NCBI GenBank assembly: GCA_041639705.1
Contig: JBEQBT010000206.1
Location: 1-6,232, forward strand
DNA: 6,232 nucleotides
Direction: 5' to 3'
Origin: JARDZI01 sp041639705
GTDB taxonomy: Bacteria > Bacillota > Clostridia > Clostridiales > Caloramatoraceae
The notes beneath the pieces are model-generated. The model did not search any database. It saw nothing but the letters and a program-made list of their open reading frames with translations, and was not told the origin of the DNA. Made by a program: the position numbers and the translations under genes. This document shows, piece after piece, positions 1 to 6,192 of the stretch. The number at the start of each line of letters is the position of its first letter. The first letter of the stretch is position 1.

Positions 1-646
1 GGGTTACACCAGTTTCCAACGTAGACACTTCCTTATATGGACTAAGTGTCTGCACAACCCCTTGTGATACAAGGAGAATAGCCAGGGCTATGGACAGAGG
101 CATCAATACGTAAATAGTAACTCTTGATAAATCTTTCCAAAAATTTCCAATAGTATTTTTCTTTTTTATGATAAAACTTCTTATCAATGCAAATGAAACT
201 GCAATGCCTGTGGCTGCTGAAACAAAATTCTGAACAGTAAGCCCAATAGCTTGTGTAAAGTATGATAATGTTGATTCCCCTGCATAAGCCTGCCAGTTTG
301 TATTAGATATAAAACTAGCTGCAGTATTAAATGCAAGATGCCAGCTTGTAGCTCCCATCTTCTCTGGATTAAGAGGTAATACATTTTGCATTATAAGTAG
401 AAGAAACACACTAATCAATCCAATAATACTGAATAAAAGAACTGACAAAGCATATTTTTTAGGACTCATCCCATCCTCATCCTGTATTCCCATAATTTTG
501 TATATACTTCTTTCCACTGGAGAAAGTATAAATGATAAAAATACCTTCTGTCCTGTCATAACTTTATAAATATAATTTCCAAAAGGAATTGAAAGAATAA
601 CCAGTAATACGATAAATAAAACATCTTGAACAATAATAAAGCTCAT
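1..646 (-). CDS. kdpA: Potassium-transporting ATPase subunit KdpA, N-terminal part (cut by window edge)
   Basis: KdpA is the K+-binding, channel-like membrane subunit of the high-affinity KdpFABC potassium pump. Translating the minus strand from ATG at 646 gives 215 codons with no stop up to the left edge. This is roughly the first 40% of a protein that is about 557 residues in E. coli. Recognition rests on recall of the E. coli sequence. The first selectivity-filter segment SNTNWQ is at residues 114-119 (TNTNWQ in E. coli), followed by GESTLSYF and LTVQNF (about 136-141) and SAATGIAV. PLNPE lies near 91-95, and residues 1-30 form a hydrophobic first helix. The start is supported by GGAGTG at 655-660, 8 nt upstream. 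The remaining filters and kdpB/kdpC would lie beyond the left edge. No KdpF-like mini-ORF is visible upstream. The terminator at 870-906 separates it from the cit genes, so it is probably expressed independently. The truncation is due only to the window. Confidence 0.95.
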   Translation of the reverse strand, partial: MSFIIVQDVLFIVLLVILSIPFGNYIYKVMTGQKVFLSFILSPVERSIYKIMGIQDEDGMSPKKYALSVLLFSIIGLISVFLLLIMQNVLPLNPEKMGATSWHLAFNTAASFISNTNWQAYAGESTLSYFTQAIGLTVQNFVSAATGIAVSFALIRSFIIKKKNTIGNFWKDLSRVTIYVLMPLSIALAILLVSQGVVQTLSPYKEVSTLETGVT

Positions 647-724
647 AATAATAACACTCCATCTTTAATATTTTTAGTATCACTATCAATACAATAAAAG
701 TTTGTAGAATTCCATATGTCAGTA

Positions 725-757
725 TCTGATAATGATCACATGATAAATTCTATCAGA
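725..757. promoter_or_regulatory. Interrupted inverted repeat upstream of kdpA (possible operator)
   Basis: TCTGATA at 725-731 is matched by TATCAGA at 751-757. Between them lie another TGATA (741-745) and the small palindrome TGATCA (733-738). The structure sits about 80-110 bp upstream of the kdpA start, where a regulator such as KdpE could bind. The surrounding 223 bp (647-869) is AT-rich with no gene. I found no convincing -35/-10 pair, and the block lacks the GC-rich conserved segments expected of a c-di-AMP riboswitch. In sequence this AT-rich, a 7-bp inverted repeat can arise by chance, so this is only a candidate. Confidence 0.25.
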
Positions 758-869
758 AATAATATAAATATGATGTTAAAATGCTACAGCATGTGTGAAG
801 ATTGTGTTAAGATACCACCTATATTATGTTACTATTAAAAATTAGTGCTACTTACAGAAAAATTTCAAT

Positions 870-906
870 AAAAATTAGCGTCAAGCTAAAATTGACGCTA
901 ATTTTT
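870..906 (-). terminator. Rho-independent terminator of the cit operon
   Basis: A perfect stem of 14 bp (871-884 with 892-905), extended to 15 bp by the A870-T906 pair, encloses a 7-nt loop. The stem core is TTAGCGTCAA/TTGACGCTAA. A T-run follows on the minus strand, starting 20 bp after the citF stop codon, which is ideal for ending citDEF transcripts. The plus strand also has a run of seven T, so the element could work in both directions, but no plus-strand gene is visible. Confidence 0.9.
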
Positions 907-926
907 TTCATAATATTAAATATTCT

Positions 927-2459
927 TTATTTAACCTTTCTTACTACATCGATAATACTTCCATCCCTGTATTCAACTATTCCAATTACTTTTTCATCAT
1001 ATTCAATTTTGTCAGGGATTCCAACAACATTTTCCGCTTTATCCTTTAATTCCTGAATAGTGAATACTGGAGTACCTATATTTTTGAAGTCTTCAATTAA
1101 ATCTTTTCGACCTGGATTTATTGCTATACCTAATTCAGTAACTAATACATCAATGCTTTCACCAGGTGTAATAACAGTATTCACAGTATCAACTACACAT
1201 GGTATTCTTCCTCTTATTGATGGCGTAACAATAATAGTTAATTTTGCACAGGCTGCTGTGTCCGAGTGACCTCCTGAAGCACCTCTTAGAACACCATCAG
1301 AACCAGTCATAACATTTACATTAAAATCCGTGTCTATTTCAAGAGCTGATAGAACAACCACATCGAGCTTATTTGCAATACATCCCTTATTATGAATGTT
1401 CGCATAGAAGGATGAGTCAATTTCATGGTGCATTGGATTTTTATCTATAGACTCAACAGCATACAAGTCAAAATCCTGAACATCAAAAATATGCTTTATC
1501 AAGCCTTCTTCCAGCATTTCAGCCATAGGCTTTGTTATCCCACCTAATGCAAAGCTTGCCTTTATTTCCTTTTCAATCATTTTATCTCTTAAAAATCTAG
1601 TTACAGCAAGTGCAGCACCTCCTGTTCCTGTTTGAAAGGAAAAACCATCCTTAAAGTATTTAGATTCCGTTATTACCTTACAAGCATATTCTGCAATCAA
1701 CAGCTCCTTTGGATTTTTTGTGTACCTTGTAGCTCCAGAAGCTATTCCAGCAGGATCTCCAATTTTATCAATTTTTACTACATAATCTACATTAGTTTGT
1801 AATATACTTGCAGGAGCATTTGGAAAATCAACTAGACAATCTGTAATTATAACAACCTTGTCTGCATATAGGGCATCAATCATTCCATAGCCTAATGAGC
1901 CGCAATTAGCAACTCCCCGTGAACCACTTGCATTACCGTATTCATCTGAAGAAGCTGCACCTAAAAATGCTACATCAATCTTAATCTCACCAGTTTCAAT
2001 TGCCCTTGCTCTTCCACCATGTGATCTTATAATAACCGGCTCATCCATTAGCCCTTTAGAAATTCCCTCTGCAAGGCCACCCCTTAATCCACTGGTTGAA
2101 ATTTTTGTGATTACTCCATTTTTTATGTGCTCTATTAATGGCTTGTGTATTGAACCAAGAGAGCTTGGGGCTAATGTTATATCTTTTATTCCCAGCTTTG
2201 CTATGGTATCAACTACGATATTTAAAATATAGTCCCCTTCTCTGAAATGATGATGAAAGGAAATAGTCATTCCATCCTTTAAACCACACCCTTTAATCGC
2301 CTCTTCAATATTATCTAACAGTTTATTTTCACCAGGTTTAACGGGCTTAATTTCAGGTGCAGCTTTTAAAATACTTGAATCCAAGGAAAATTCACTTTGA
2401 TATAGCTTTCTGTCCTTAATAATATTTTCTGGAATATCTCTTCCTATACTATTCTTCAT
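927..2459 (-). CDS. citF: Citrate lyase alpha subunit (citrate:acetyl-ACP transferase), CitF
   Basis: CitF swaps acetyl for citryl on the thioester carried by the acyl carrier subunit (EC 2.8.3.10 activity), the first half-reaction of the cytoplasmic citrate lyase complex. The product is 510 residues, equal to E. coli CitF as I recall it, and aligns end to end. Recognisable stretches are GMTISFHHHFREGD (63-76), TSGLRGGLAEGIS (122-134), SHGGR (146-150), CGSLGYG (186-192), FQTGTGGAALAVTRFL (275-290), VLSALEIDTDFNVNV (369-383), TGSDGVLRGASGGHSDTA (385-402), TPGESIDVLVT (431-441) and the terminal YRDGSIIDVV (497-506). The start at 2459 has AAGGAGGT at 2468-2475, 8 nt upstream, lying inside the end of citE. 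The first 11 bases overlap citE, suggesting coupled translation. It is the last gene before the hairpin terminator. A citramalate lyase alpha subunit is a real alternative, because that enzyme is homologous subunit by subunit and cannot be told apart by eye. Confidence 0.95.
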   Translation of the reverse strand: MKNSIGRDIPENIIKDRKLYQSEFSLDSSILKAAPEIKPVKPGENKLLDNIEEAIKGCGLKDGMTISFHHHFREGDYILNIVVDTIAKLGIKDITLAPSSLGSIHKPLIEHIKNGVITKISTSGLRGGLAEGISKGLMDEPVIIRSHGGRARAIETGEIKIDVAFLGAASSDEYGNASGSRGVANCGSLGYGMIDALYADKVVIITDCLVDFPNAPASILQTNVDYVVKIDKIGDPAGIASGATRYTKNPKELLIAEYACKVITESKYFKDGFSFQTGTGGAALAVTRFLRDKMIEKEIKASFALGGITKPMAEMLEEGLIKHIFDVQDFDLYAVESIDKNPMHHEIDSSFYANIHNKGCIANKLDVVVLSALEIDTDFNVNVMTGSDGVLRGASGGHSDTAACAKLTIIVTPSIRGRIPCVVDTVNTVITPGESIDVLVTELGIAINPGRKDLIEDFKNIGTPVFTIQELKDKAENVVGIPDKIEYDEKVIGIVEYRDGSIIDVVRKVK

Positions 2460-3345
2460 CTTCCGGGACCTCCTTATACAAGCCTACCGCCTCTGCTAGC
2501 TGCAGCAACCTCTCTGCCCTCTCTATAATAGGCTTGTCAATCATCTTTCCATTTAAAGAAATAACTCCATATCCTTGCTTTTGTGCCTCCCTTGCAGCTC
2601 TAACAATATCAATTGACTTTTTTACTTCCTTATCTGTTGGTGAAAAAATTTCGTGAACAGGCTTTATTTGCTTTGGATTAATAACAGACTTACCATCAAA
2701 GCCAAGCTGTTTTATCAATTCTACTTCTCTTCTAAAGCCCTCTTCATTATCGATATCTGAATAAACAGTATCCAGTGCATAAATTCCCGCAGCCCTTGCA
2801 GCAATAACAATCTGACTTCTAGCACCTAATAGTTCCATACCATCAGGATACCTTTTTGACTTAAGATTTGTTACATAATCCTCTGCACCTAATGCAATAC
2901 CAATAAGTCTCTTACTTGATGCTGCAATAGAGTATGCATTTATTACTCCGATAGCACTCTCAATAGCGGCCATCATTTTAGTACTTCCTACTCTTCCTAT
3001 CTTTCTTTCTACCTCTTCAATAACAGCCTCTACAGCCAATATATCTTCTTTTGTCTCTGTCTTTGGTAATCTTATAACATCTGCTCCAGCTCTGACAGTT
3101 GCTTCAATGTCCTCTCTTCCATATGGATTATCAAGCCCATTAATTCTAACCACTATTTCTGTATCACCATAATCCAGTGACTTTATTGCATTATGAACCA
3201 GAAATCTTGCTGAATCCTTCTCAGAGATTGCAACTGCATCCTCAAGGTCAAACATTAAGGAGTCTGCTCCATAAAGGCCTGCATCCTTTAGCATTCCGGG
3301 ATTATTTCCTGGAACAAACAGCATGGTTCTTCTTAATCGTTCCAT
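2449..3345 (-). CDS. citE: Citrate lyase beta subunit (citryl-ACP lyase), CitE
   Basis: CitE cleaves the citryl thioester on the carrier subunit into oxaloacetate and acetyl-ACP (EC 4.1.3.34 activity). From ATG 3345 it is 298 residues, the usual length, with a TIM-barrel HpcH/HpaI-type sequence. Visible landmarks are RRTMLFVPGNNPGM (5-18), MFDLEDAV (31-38) and VRING (67-71, probable substrate-binding Arg68). AAIES (126-130, Glu129) and GAEDYV (153-158, Asp156) hold the expected Mg2+ ligands. QLGFDGKSVINPKQI (213-227) and VISLNGKMIDKPI (261-273) are also typical. An in-frame ATG at 3363 would add six residues, but it has no good ribosome binding site. GGGAGGT at 3355-3361 is 9 nt before 3345, and the protein then begins as family members do. 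The start shares one base with the citD stop (TAATG), and the 3' end overlaps citF by 11 bp. A citramalate lyase beta subunit cannot be excluded. Confidence 0.95.
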   Translation of the reverse strand: MERLRRTMLFVPGNNPGMLKDAGLYGADSLMFDLEDAVAISEKDSARFLVHNAIKSLDYGDTEIVVRINGLDNPYGREDIEATVRAGADVIRLPKTETKEDILAVEAVIEEVERKIGRVGSTKMMAAIESAIGVINAYSIAASSKRLIGIALGAEDYVTNLKSKRYPDGMELLGARSQIVIAARAAGIYALDTVYSDIDNEEGFRREVELIKQLGFDGKSVINPKQIKPVHEIFSPTDKEVKKSIDIVRAAREAQKQGYGVISLNGKMIDKPIIERAERLLQLAEAVGLYKEVPEDEE

Positions 3346-3644
3346 TAATCCATTACCTCCCATCCATACTCTTGATTAATTCCGCAAGCCCTATAGGCTG
3401 CACACTCCACTCTTGCCCTAATTGTGCAATCTAATGCTCCCTTATCCCTAGCAACTACCCTGACATTATTTATTTCAAGCTTTTCCAAGGTATCTTTAAT
3501 AACCTTCCTAATTTGTTTTCCAAATTGCTTTTCTACACTGCTTTTCAGTTCAATTTCTATCCCTTTATCCTCATTTGATACAAGTATTATTTGAATGTCA
3601 CATGATTCCAAAGTTCCTGCTATTGCATCCTTTTTAATTCTCAT
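3345..3644 (-). CDS. citD: Citrate lyase gamma subunit (acyl carrier protein), CitD
   Basis: CitD is the small carrier subunit that holds the acyl group on 2'-(5''-triphosphoribosyl)-3'-dephospho-CoA. From ATG 3644 it is 99 residues, the family length (98 in E. coli). GTLESCD at 10-16 places the attachment serine at residue 14, exactly as in E. coli. SSVEKQFG and DKGALDCTIRARVE, also conserved, follow. A TTG 18 bp upstream would extend the frame, but AAGGGG at 3651-3656 lies 6 nt before the ATG, and the ATG start gives Ser14 its normal number, so I prefer 3644. It is the first cit gene, and its stop overlaps the citE start. citC, citX and citG, which acetylate or build and attach the prosthetic group, are not beside it, so they must be encoded elsewhere if the enzyme is active. 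Citramalate lyase uses the same kind of carrier. Confidence 0.95.
   Translation of the reverse strand: MRIKKDAIAGTLESCDIQIILVSNEDKGIEIELKSSVEKQFGKQIRKVIKDTLEKLEINNVRVVARDKGALDCTIRARVECAAYRACGINQEYGWEVMD
3355..3361 (-). promoter_or_regulatory. Shine-Dalgarno that fixes the citE start
   Basis: GGGAGGT on the minus strand lies within the last codons of citD, 9 nt before ATG 3345. It sits after the alternative ATG at 3363 would have begun, so it can serve only the downstream start. Ribosomes ending citD at the TAATG overlap would be well placed to restart. Confidence 0.8.
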
Positions 3645-3650
3645 AACATT

Positions 3651-3656
3651 CCCCTT
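3651..3656 (-). promoter_or_regulatory. Shine-Dalgarno that fixes the citD start
   Basis: AAGGGG lies 6 nt before ATG 3644, inside a purine tract. It falls within the region that the upstream TTG start would translate, so it supports the ATG. Confidence 0.75.
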
Positions 3657-3678
3657 CCCCAATAATGTATAAATTTTT

Positions 3679-3706
3679 ATTATTGTCTATGTTTAAATAC
3701 TGTTGA
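3679..3706 (-). promoter_or_regulatory. Possible sigma-A promoter for citDEF
   Basis: On the minus strand, TCAACA (3701-3706, 4/6 to TTGACA) and AATAAT (3679-3684, 5/6 to TATAAT) are separated by 16 bp. This would start transcription near 3672, about 28 nt upstream of citD. It lies between the composite repeat and citD, so it could give the cit genes their own promoter apart from icd-hom. AT-rich DNA often yields such matches by chance. Confidence 0.35.
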
Positions 3707-3720
3707 CTTTCTATTTCTCC

Positions 3721-3818
3721 ATGTAGGGGCGAACAGTGTTCGCCCGCTATTACCCACCATTAAACAAAAGATATCTCAAATCACAGTACTTTAGGGCGAA
3801 CACTGTTCGCCCCTACAT
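3721..3818. repeat. 98-bp composite repeat: two inverted copies of a GC-rich palindrome (REP/MITE-like)
   Basis: The arms at 3721-3745 and 3794-3818 are perfect 25-bp reverse complements enclosing a 48-bp AT-rich centre. Each arm starts ATGTAGGG at its outer end and carries its own 9-bp palindrome, GGGCGAACA-N-TGTTCGCCC. The unit can therefore fold either as two small hairpins or as one long stem. Its GC-rich arms stand out from the AT-rich surroundings. It begins 8 bp after the hom stop and ends about 76 bp before citD. I see no clear target-site duplication and no coding capacity. On the minus strand no T-run follows the hairpins, so it is not a standard terminator, although it may protect or separate transcripts. 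Similar palindromes are, from memory, dispersed in many Clostridia genomes. A non-autonomous element is the likeliest reading. Confidence 0.85.
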
Positions 3819-3826
3819 TTTGAGTA

Positions 3827-4861
3827 TTACCTACAAAACCTATATCCTCTGTTAATATTAATCAAATCCCTTAAAATTGATGCTGCAGCTGGTAAAACAC
3901 CAGAGGCTCCTCCCATAATTGTTAAATCACCTAAAACATCAGTGGTATAACGTACAGCTTTGTTTTTACCATCCACTCCATAAAGAGGATGGCTTGGATC
4001 TAATTTTTCAAGTTTAACAGTCATATGCATTTTCCCATTTTCTCTTAAGGTTTTACCAACAAGCTTATATTTTTTTCCTTCTGCCAAACAACTTTTAACT
4101 TCTTTAGGTGTAATATTTGTAATCCCCTCTACTGAAATATCCTTAAGCTGCTTATCTTCATTCATCAAAACATTTGTCAGAATTAACAATTTTGAAGCGG
4201 TATCCCAGCCCTCAACGTCCATTGCAGGATTTGTTTCTGCAATTCCAAGCATCTGTGCCTTTTTCAGAACCTCCTGATAGGCCGCACCACTATTCTCCAT
4301 CTCATTTAATATGAAATTTGTAGTACCATTGAGTACTCCTTCAATTGAAAGAATGTCAGACCCTGCAAGATCTATCACTCCTCCATTTATTGAAGGTAAA
4401 GCTCCTCCAGTAGTACAGCCAATACCCAATTGGGCTCCATTTTTTAGTGCTATATTTTTTAAGGCCATATATGCTAATAGAATTGGTCCTTTGTTGGCAG
4501 TAACAACATTTATGCCATTTTCAAGTGATTTCCTAATGTGTGTCATGCCAGGCTCTCCTGTTTCCTTGTTTGTTGGTGTCATTTCTATTACAACATCTAC
4601 ATCCATAATTTCAAGCATTTTTTCAAAGGAAATCTCTAAACTTCCTCCTTTAGAATATTTTGTAATGTCCTTTTCTTTTACTCCAAACTCTATAAAATCT
4701 TGTATATCAATTCCTTCTGAATTGTATACGCCACCGTTACGGCCAATTATATAATTTACTTGGACTTTTAGACCTTCCCTATGTAAATAATCTTTTTTCA
4801 AATTAATCAACTCTACAAATGCTCTTCCAACTCCTCCATAGCCAATAATAGCAACTCTCAT
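3827..4861 (-). CDS. hom: Homoserine dehydrogenase, short form without ACT domain
   Basis: This enzyme reduces aspartate-4-semialdehyde to homoserine with NAD(P)H, the branch point to threonine and methionine. From ATG 4861 it is 344 residues. The Rossmann nucleotide-binding motif GYGGVG is at 7-12, with IIGRNG (38-43) after the second strand, where Arg41 may contact NADP phosphate. TANKGP (121-126) contains the conserved Lys124. LNGTTNFIL (177-185) and AQMLGIAETNPAMDVEGWD (202-220) with Lys224 fit the homoserine dehydrogenase signature throughout. Asp220 and Lys224 correspond to the catalytic Asp/Lys pair. GASGVLPAAASILRDLI (318-334) closes the catalytic domain and the protein ends 10 residues later. 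There is no C-terminal ACT domain, unlike the roughly 430-residue Bacillus form, so threonine feedback through that domain is not expected. A TTG at 4891 would extend the frame into icd, but AAGGAG at 4870-4875 supports 4861. It follows icd by 22 nt, not thrB/thrC, which is unusual. Confidence 0.88.
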   Translation of the reverse strand: MRVAIIGYGGVGRAFVELINLKKDYLHREGLKVQVNYIIGRNGGVYNSEGIDIQDFIEFGVKEKDITKYSKGGSLEISFEKMLEIMDVDVVIEMTPTNKETGEPGMTHIRKSLENGINVVTANKGPILLAYMALKNIALKNGAQLGIGCTTGGALPSINGGVIDLAGSDILSIEGVLNGTTNFILNEMENSGAAYQEVLKKAQMLGIAETNPAMDVEGWDTASKLLILTNVLMNEDKQLKDISVEGITNITPKEVKSCLAEGKKYKLVGKTLRENGKMHMTVKLEKLDPSHPLYGVDGKNKAVRYTTDVLGDLTIMGGASGVLPAAASILRDLININRGYRFCR

Positions 4862-4869
4862 AAATGACT

Positions 4870-4875
4870 CTCCTT
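4870..4875 (-). promoter_or_regulatory. Shine-Dalgarno that fixes the hom start
   Basis: AAGGAG lies 8 nt before ATG 4861, in the 22-nt gap after the icd stop. It excludes the upstream TTG (4891), which would put this site inside the coding sequence and add ten residues before the family's normal first strand. Confidence 0.8.
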
Positions 4876-4883
4876 TTGTTCTT

Positions 4884-6101
4884 TTATGCAAGTAAAGTAT
4901 TAAGATGCTTTGCAGTTAAATGGAGCCATTCCTCTGAAGTAACAACATTCTTATTAGCAGCTTCCGATAATTCAGCTAAATCCTTTGTGATAATTCCCTG
5001 ATCAATTGTCTCAATACATGCAATTTCAAGCTTGTTTGAGAAATTCACAAGCTCTGGAATTTCATCAAGTTCTCCACGTTTTCTTAGTGCTCCAGTCCAT
5101 GCAAATATTGTAGCCATTGGGTTTGTTGAAGTTTTCTCTCCCTTTAGGAAGTTATAGTAATGCTTCTGAACAGTACCATGGGCCGCCTCATATTCAAAAT
5201 TCCCCTCTGGAGAAACAAGTACTGATGTCATCATTGCAAGACTTCCAAATGCAGTTGCAACTAGATCTGACATAACATCACCGTCATAGTTTTTGCATGC
5301 CCAGAGCATTCCACCCTCTGACTTTACCACACGTGCAACTACGTCATCGATTAAAGTATAGAAATATGTTAGGCCTGCTTCCTTGAACTTGTCCTCATAG
5401 GATTCACTATATATCTTATTGAATATATCTCTAAAACGAGCATCATAAATTTTAGAAATTGTATCCTTTGCAGAGAACCAAAGGTCAATTTTCTTATCTA
5501 ATGCATAGTTGAAACAGGATTTTGCAAAGCTTTCTATTGATTTGTCAACATTATGCATTGCCATTAATACACCTTGACCTTTAAACTCATGAACACTCTG
5601 TCTATACAATTCTTCACCCTTGCTGTTAGTAAATATAAGTTCTGCCTTCCCAGCTTCTGGAACCCTGTATTCAACATTTTTATAAATATCACCATATGCA
5701 TGTCTTGCAATTGCAATTGGTTTCCTCCATGTTTTTACATATGGTTTAATTGTGTTTACAATAATTGGTTCACGGAAAACTGTACCATCAAGTATAGATC
5801 TTATTGTTCCATTAGGACTTTTCCACATTTCCTTTAAATTGTATTCCTTTACCCTGTCAGCATTAGGAGTTATTGTTGCACATTTTACACCAACACCATA
5901 TTTTTTAATAGCTTCTGCAGATTCGTGTGTAATCTTATCATCAGTGTTATCTCTTTCCTTTAATCCTAAATCATAGTATTCTGTTTTGAGATTAACATAG
6001 GGTATAATAAGTATGTCCTTGATCATTTTCCAGAGTATTCTGGTCATTTCGTCTCCATCCATCTCAACTAAAGGAGTCTTCATTTCAATCAATTTACTCA
6101 T
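4884..6101 (-). CDS. icd: NADP-dependent isocitrate dehydrogenase, eukaryotic-like (human IDH1/IDH2) type
   Basis: It oxidatively decarboxylates isocitrate to 2-oxoglutarate in the cytoplasm, making NADPH (EC 1.1.1.42). The 405-residue product resembles vertebrate cytosolic IDH1 throughout and is unlike the E. coli-type Icd. Substrate-binding residues seen are SPNGTIR (95-101, Arg101), VFRE (108-111, Arg110) and ARHAYGD (132-138, Arg133, equivalent to human Arg132), with Tyr140 and Lys212. Metal ligands are Asp252 in LIDD and Asp275/Asp279 in NYDGDVMSD (271-279), which matches the isocitrate/isopropylmalate dehydrogenase signature. For coenzyme, HGTVQKH (308-314) has Lys313 where human has Arg314, and position 257 is Arg where human has Gln. 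Lys260 is kept, so NADP use is still likely. The start at 6101 has AAAGGAAG about 7 nt upstream. It is first in the visible transcript and is followed closely by hom. No aconitase or citrate synthase gene is visible; either could lie beyond the right edge. Confidence 0.95.
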   Translation of the reverse strand: MSKLIEMKTPLVEMDGDEMTRILWKMIKDILIIPYVNLKTEYYDLGLKERDNTDDKITHESAEAIKKYGVGVKCATITPNADRVKEYNLKEMWKSPNGTIRSILDGTVFREPIIVNTIKPYVKTWRKPIAIARHAYGDIYKNVEYRVPEAGKAELIFTNSKGEELYRQSVHEFKGQGVLMAMHNVDKSIESFAKSCFNYALDKKIDLWFSAKDTISKIYDARFRDIFNKIYSESYEDKFKEAGLTYFYTLIDDVVARVVKSEGGMLWACKNYDGDVMSDLVATAFGSLAMMTSVLVSPEGNFEYEAAHGTVQKHYYNFLKGEKTSTNPMATIFAWTGALRKRGELDEIPELVNFSNKLEIACIETIDQGIITKDLAELSEAANKNVVTSEEWLHLTAKHLNTLLA

Positions 6102-6128
6102 AATTCTACTTCCTTTCCATATTTACTG

Positions 6129-6157
6129 ATTATGTTATGTTTTATAGAAATGTTGAA
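6129..6157 (-). promoter_or_regulatory. Possible sigma-A promoter for icd-hom
   Basis: On the minus strand, TTCAAC (6152-6157, 3/6 to TTGACA) and CATAAT (6129-6134, 5/6 to TATAAT) are 17 bp apart. They would start transcription near 6122, about 20 nt before the icd ATG. The repeat copy at 6168-6192 ends only 10 bp upstream of the -35. The -35 is weak, so this is tentative. Confidence 0.4.
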
Positions 6158-6167
6158 TATCTGTAGG

Positions 6168-6192
6168 TGTAGGGGCGAACAGTGTTCGCCCG
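6168..6192. repeat. Third copy of the GC-rich palindromic repeat
   Basis: These 25 bases are identical to 3722-3746 and in the same orientation, and five more bases continue to match apart from one change (CGTTATT against CGCTATT). It holds the same perfect palindrome GGGCGAACA-N-TGTTCGCCC. No inverted partner is present before the window ends 40 bp later. In the other locus the partner starts 48 bp after the first arm, so a partner here could lie just outside. It stands immediately upstream of the candidate icd promoter. Confidence 0.85.

Noticed and set aside
184..384. Minus-strand open frame of 66 codons inside the kdpA region
   Set aside because: It is in a different frame from kdpA, whose translation matches the family without interruption across this stretch.
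647..869. c-di-AMP riboswitch or kdpF mini-gene upstream of kdpA
   Set aside because: The stretch is AT-rich, without the conserved GC-rich riboswitch segments; the only short frame beginning ATGGAATTC ends after nine codons.
826..1269. Two plus-strand open frames (826-1056 and 1060-1269)
   Set aside because: They run antisense through the terminator and citF, show no recognisable domain and low-complexity hydrophobic translation; citF is a full-length family match.
3177..3434. Plus-strand open frame over the citE/citD junction
   Set aside because: It is antisense to two well-supported genes and has no family resemblance.
3721..3818. Intrinsic terminator after hom
   Set aside because: The hairpins are strong but no T-run follows them on the minus strand, and the palindromic structure recurs upstream of icd, so a repeat element explains it better.
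4311..4754. Plus-strand open frame of 147 codons
   Set aside because: It is opposite hom and reflects codon bias of that gene; no domain, no convincing ribosome site.
5574..5976. Two overlapping plus-strand open frames (5574-5837, 5752-5976)
   Set aside because: Both are antisense to icd, rich in Phe, Ile and Ser as expected of shadows, with no recognisable function.
3721..6192. CRISPR array from the repeated 25-bp units
   Set aside because: Only three copies, in mixed orientation, with 48 bp and over 2 kb between them; there are no regular spacers and no cas genes.
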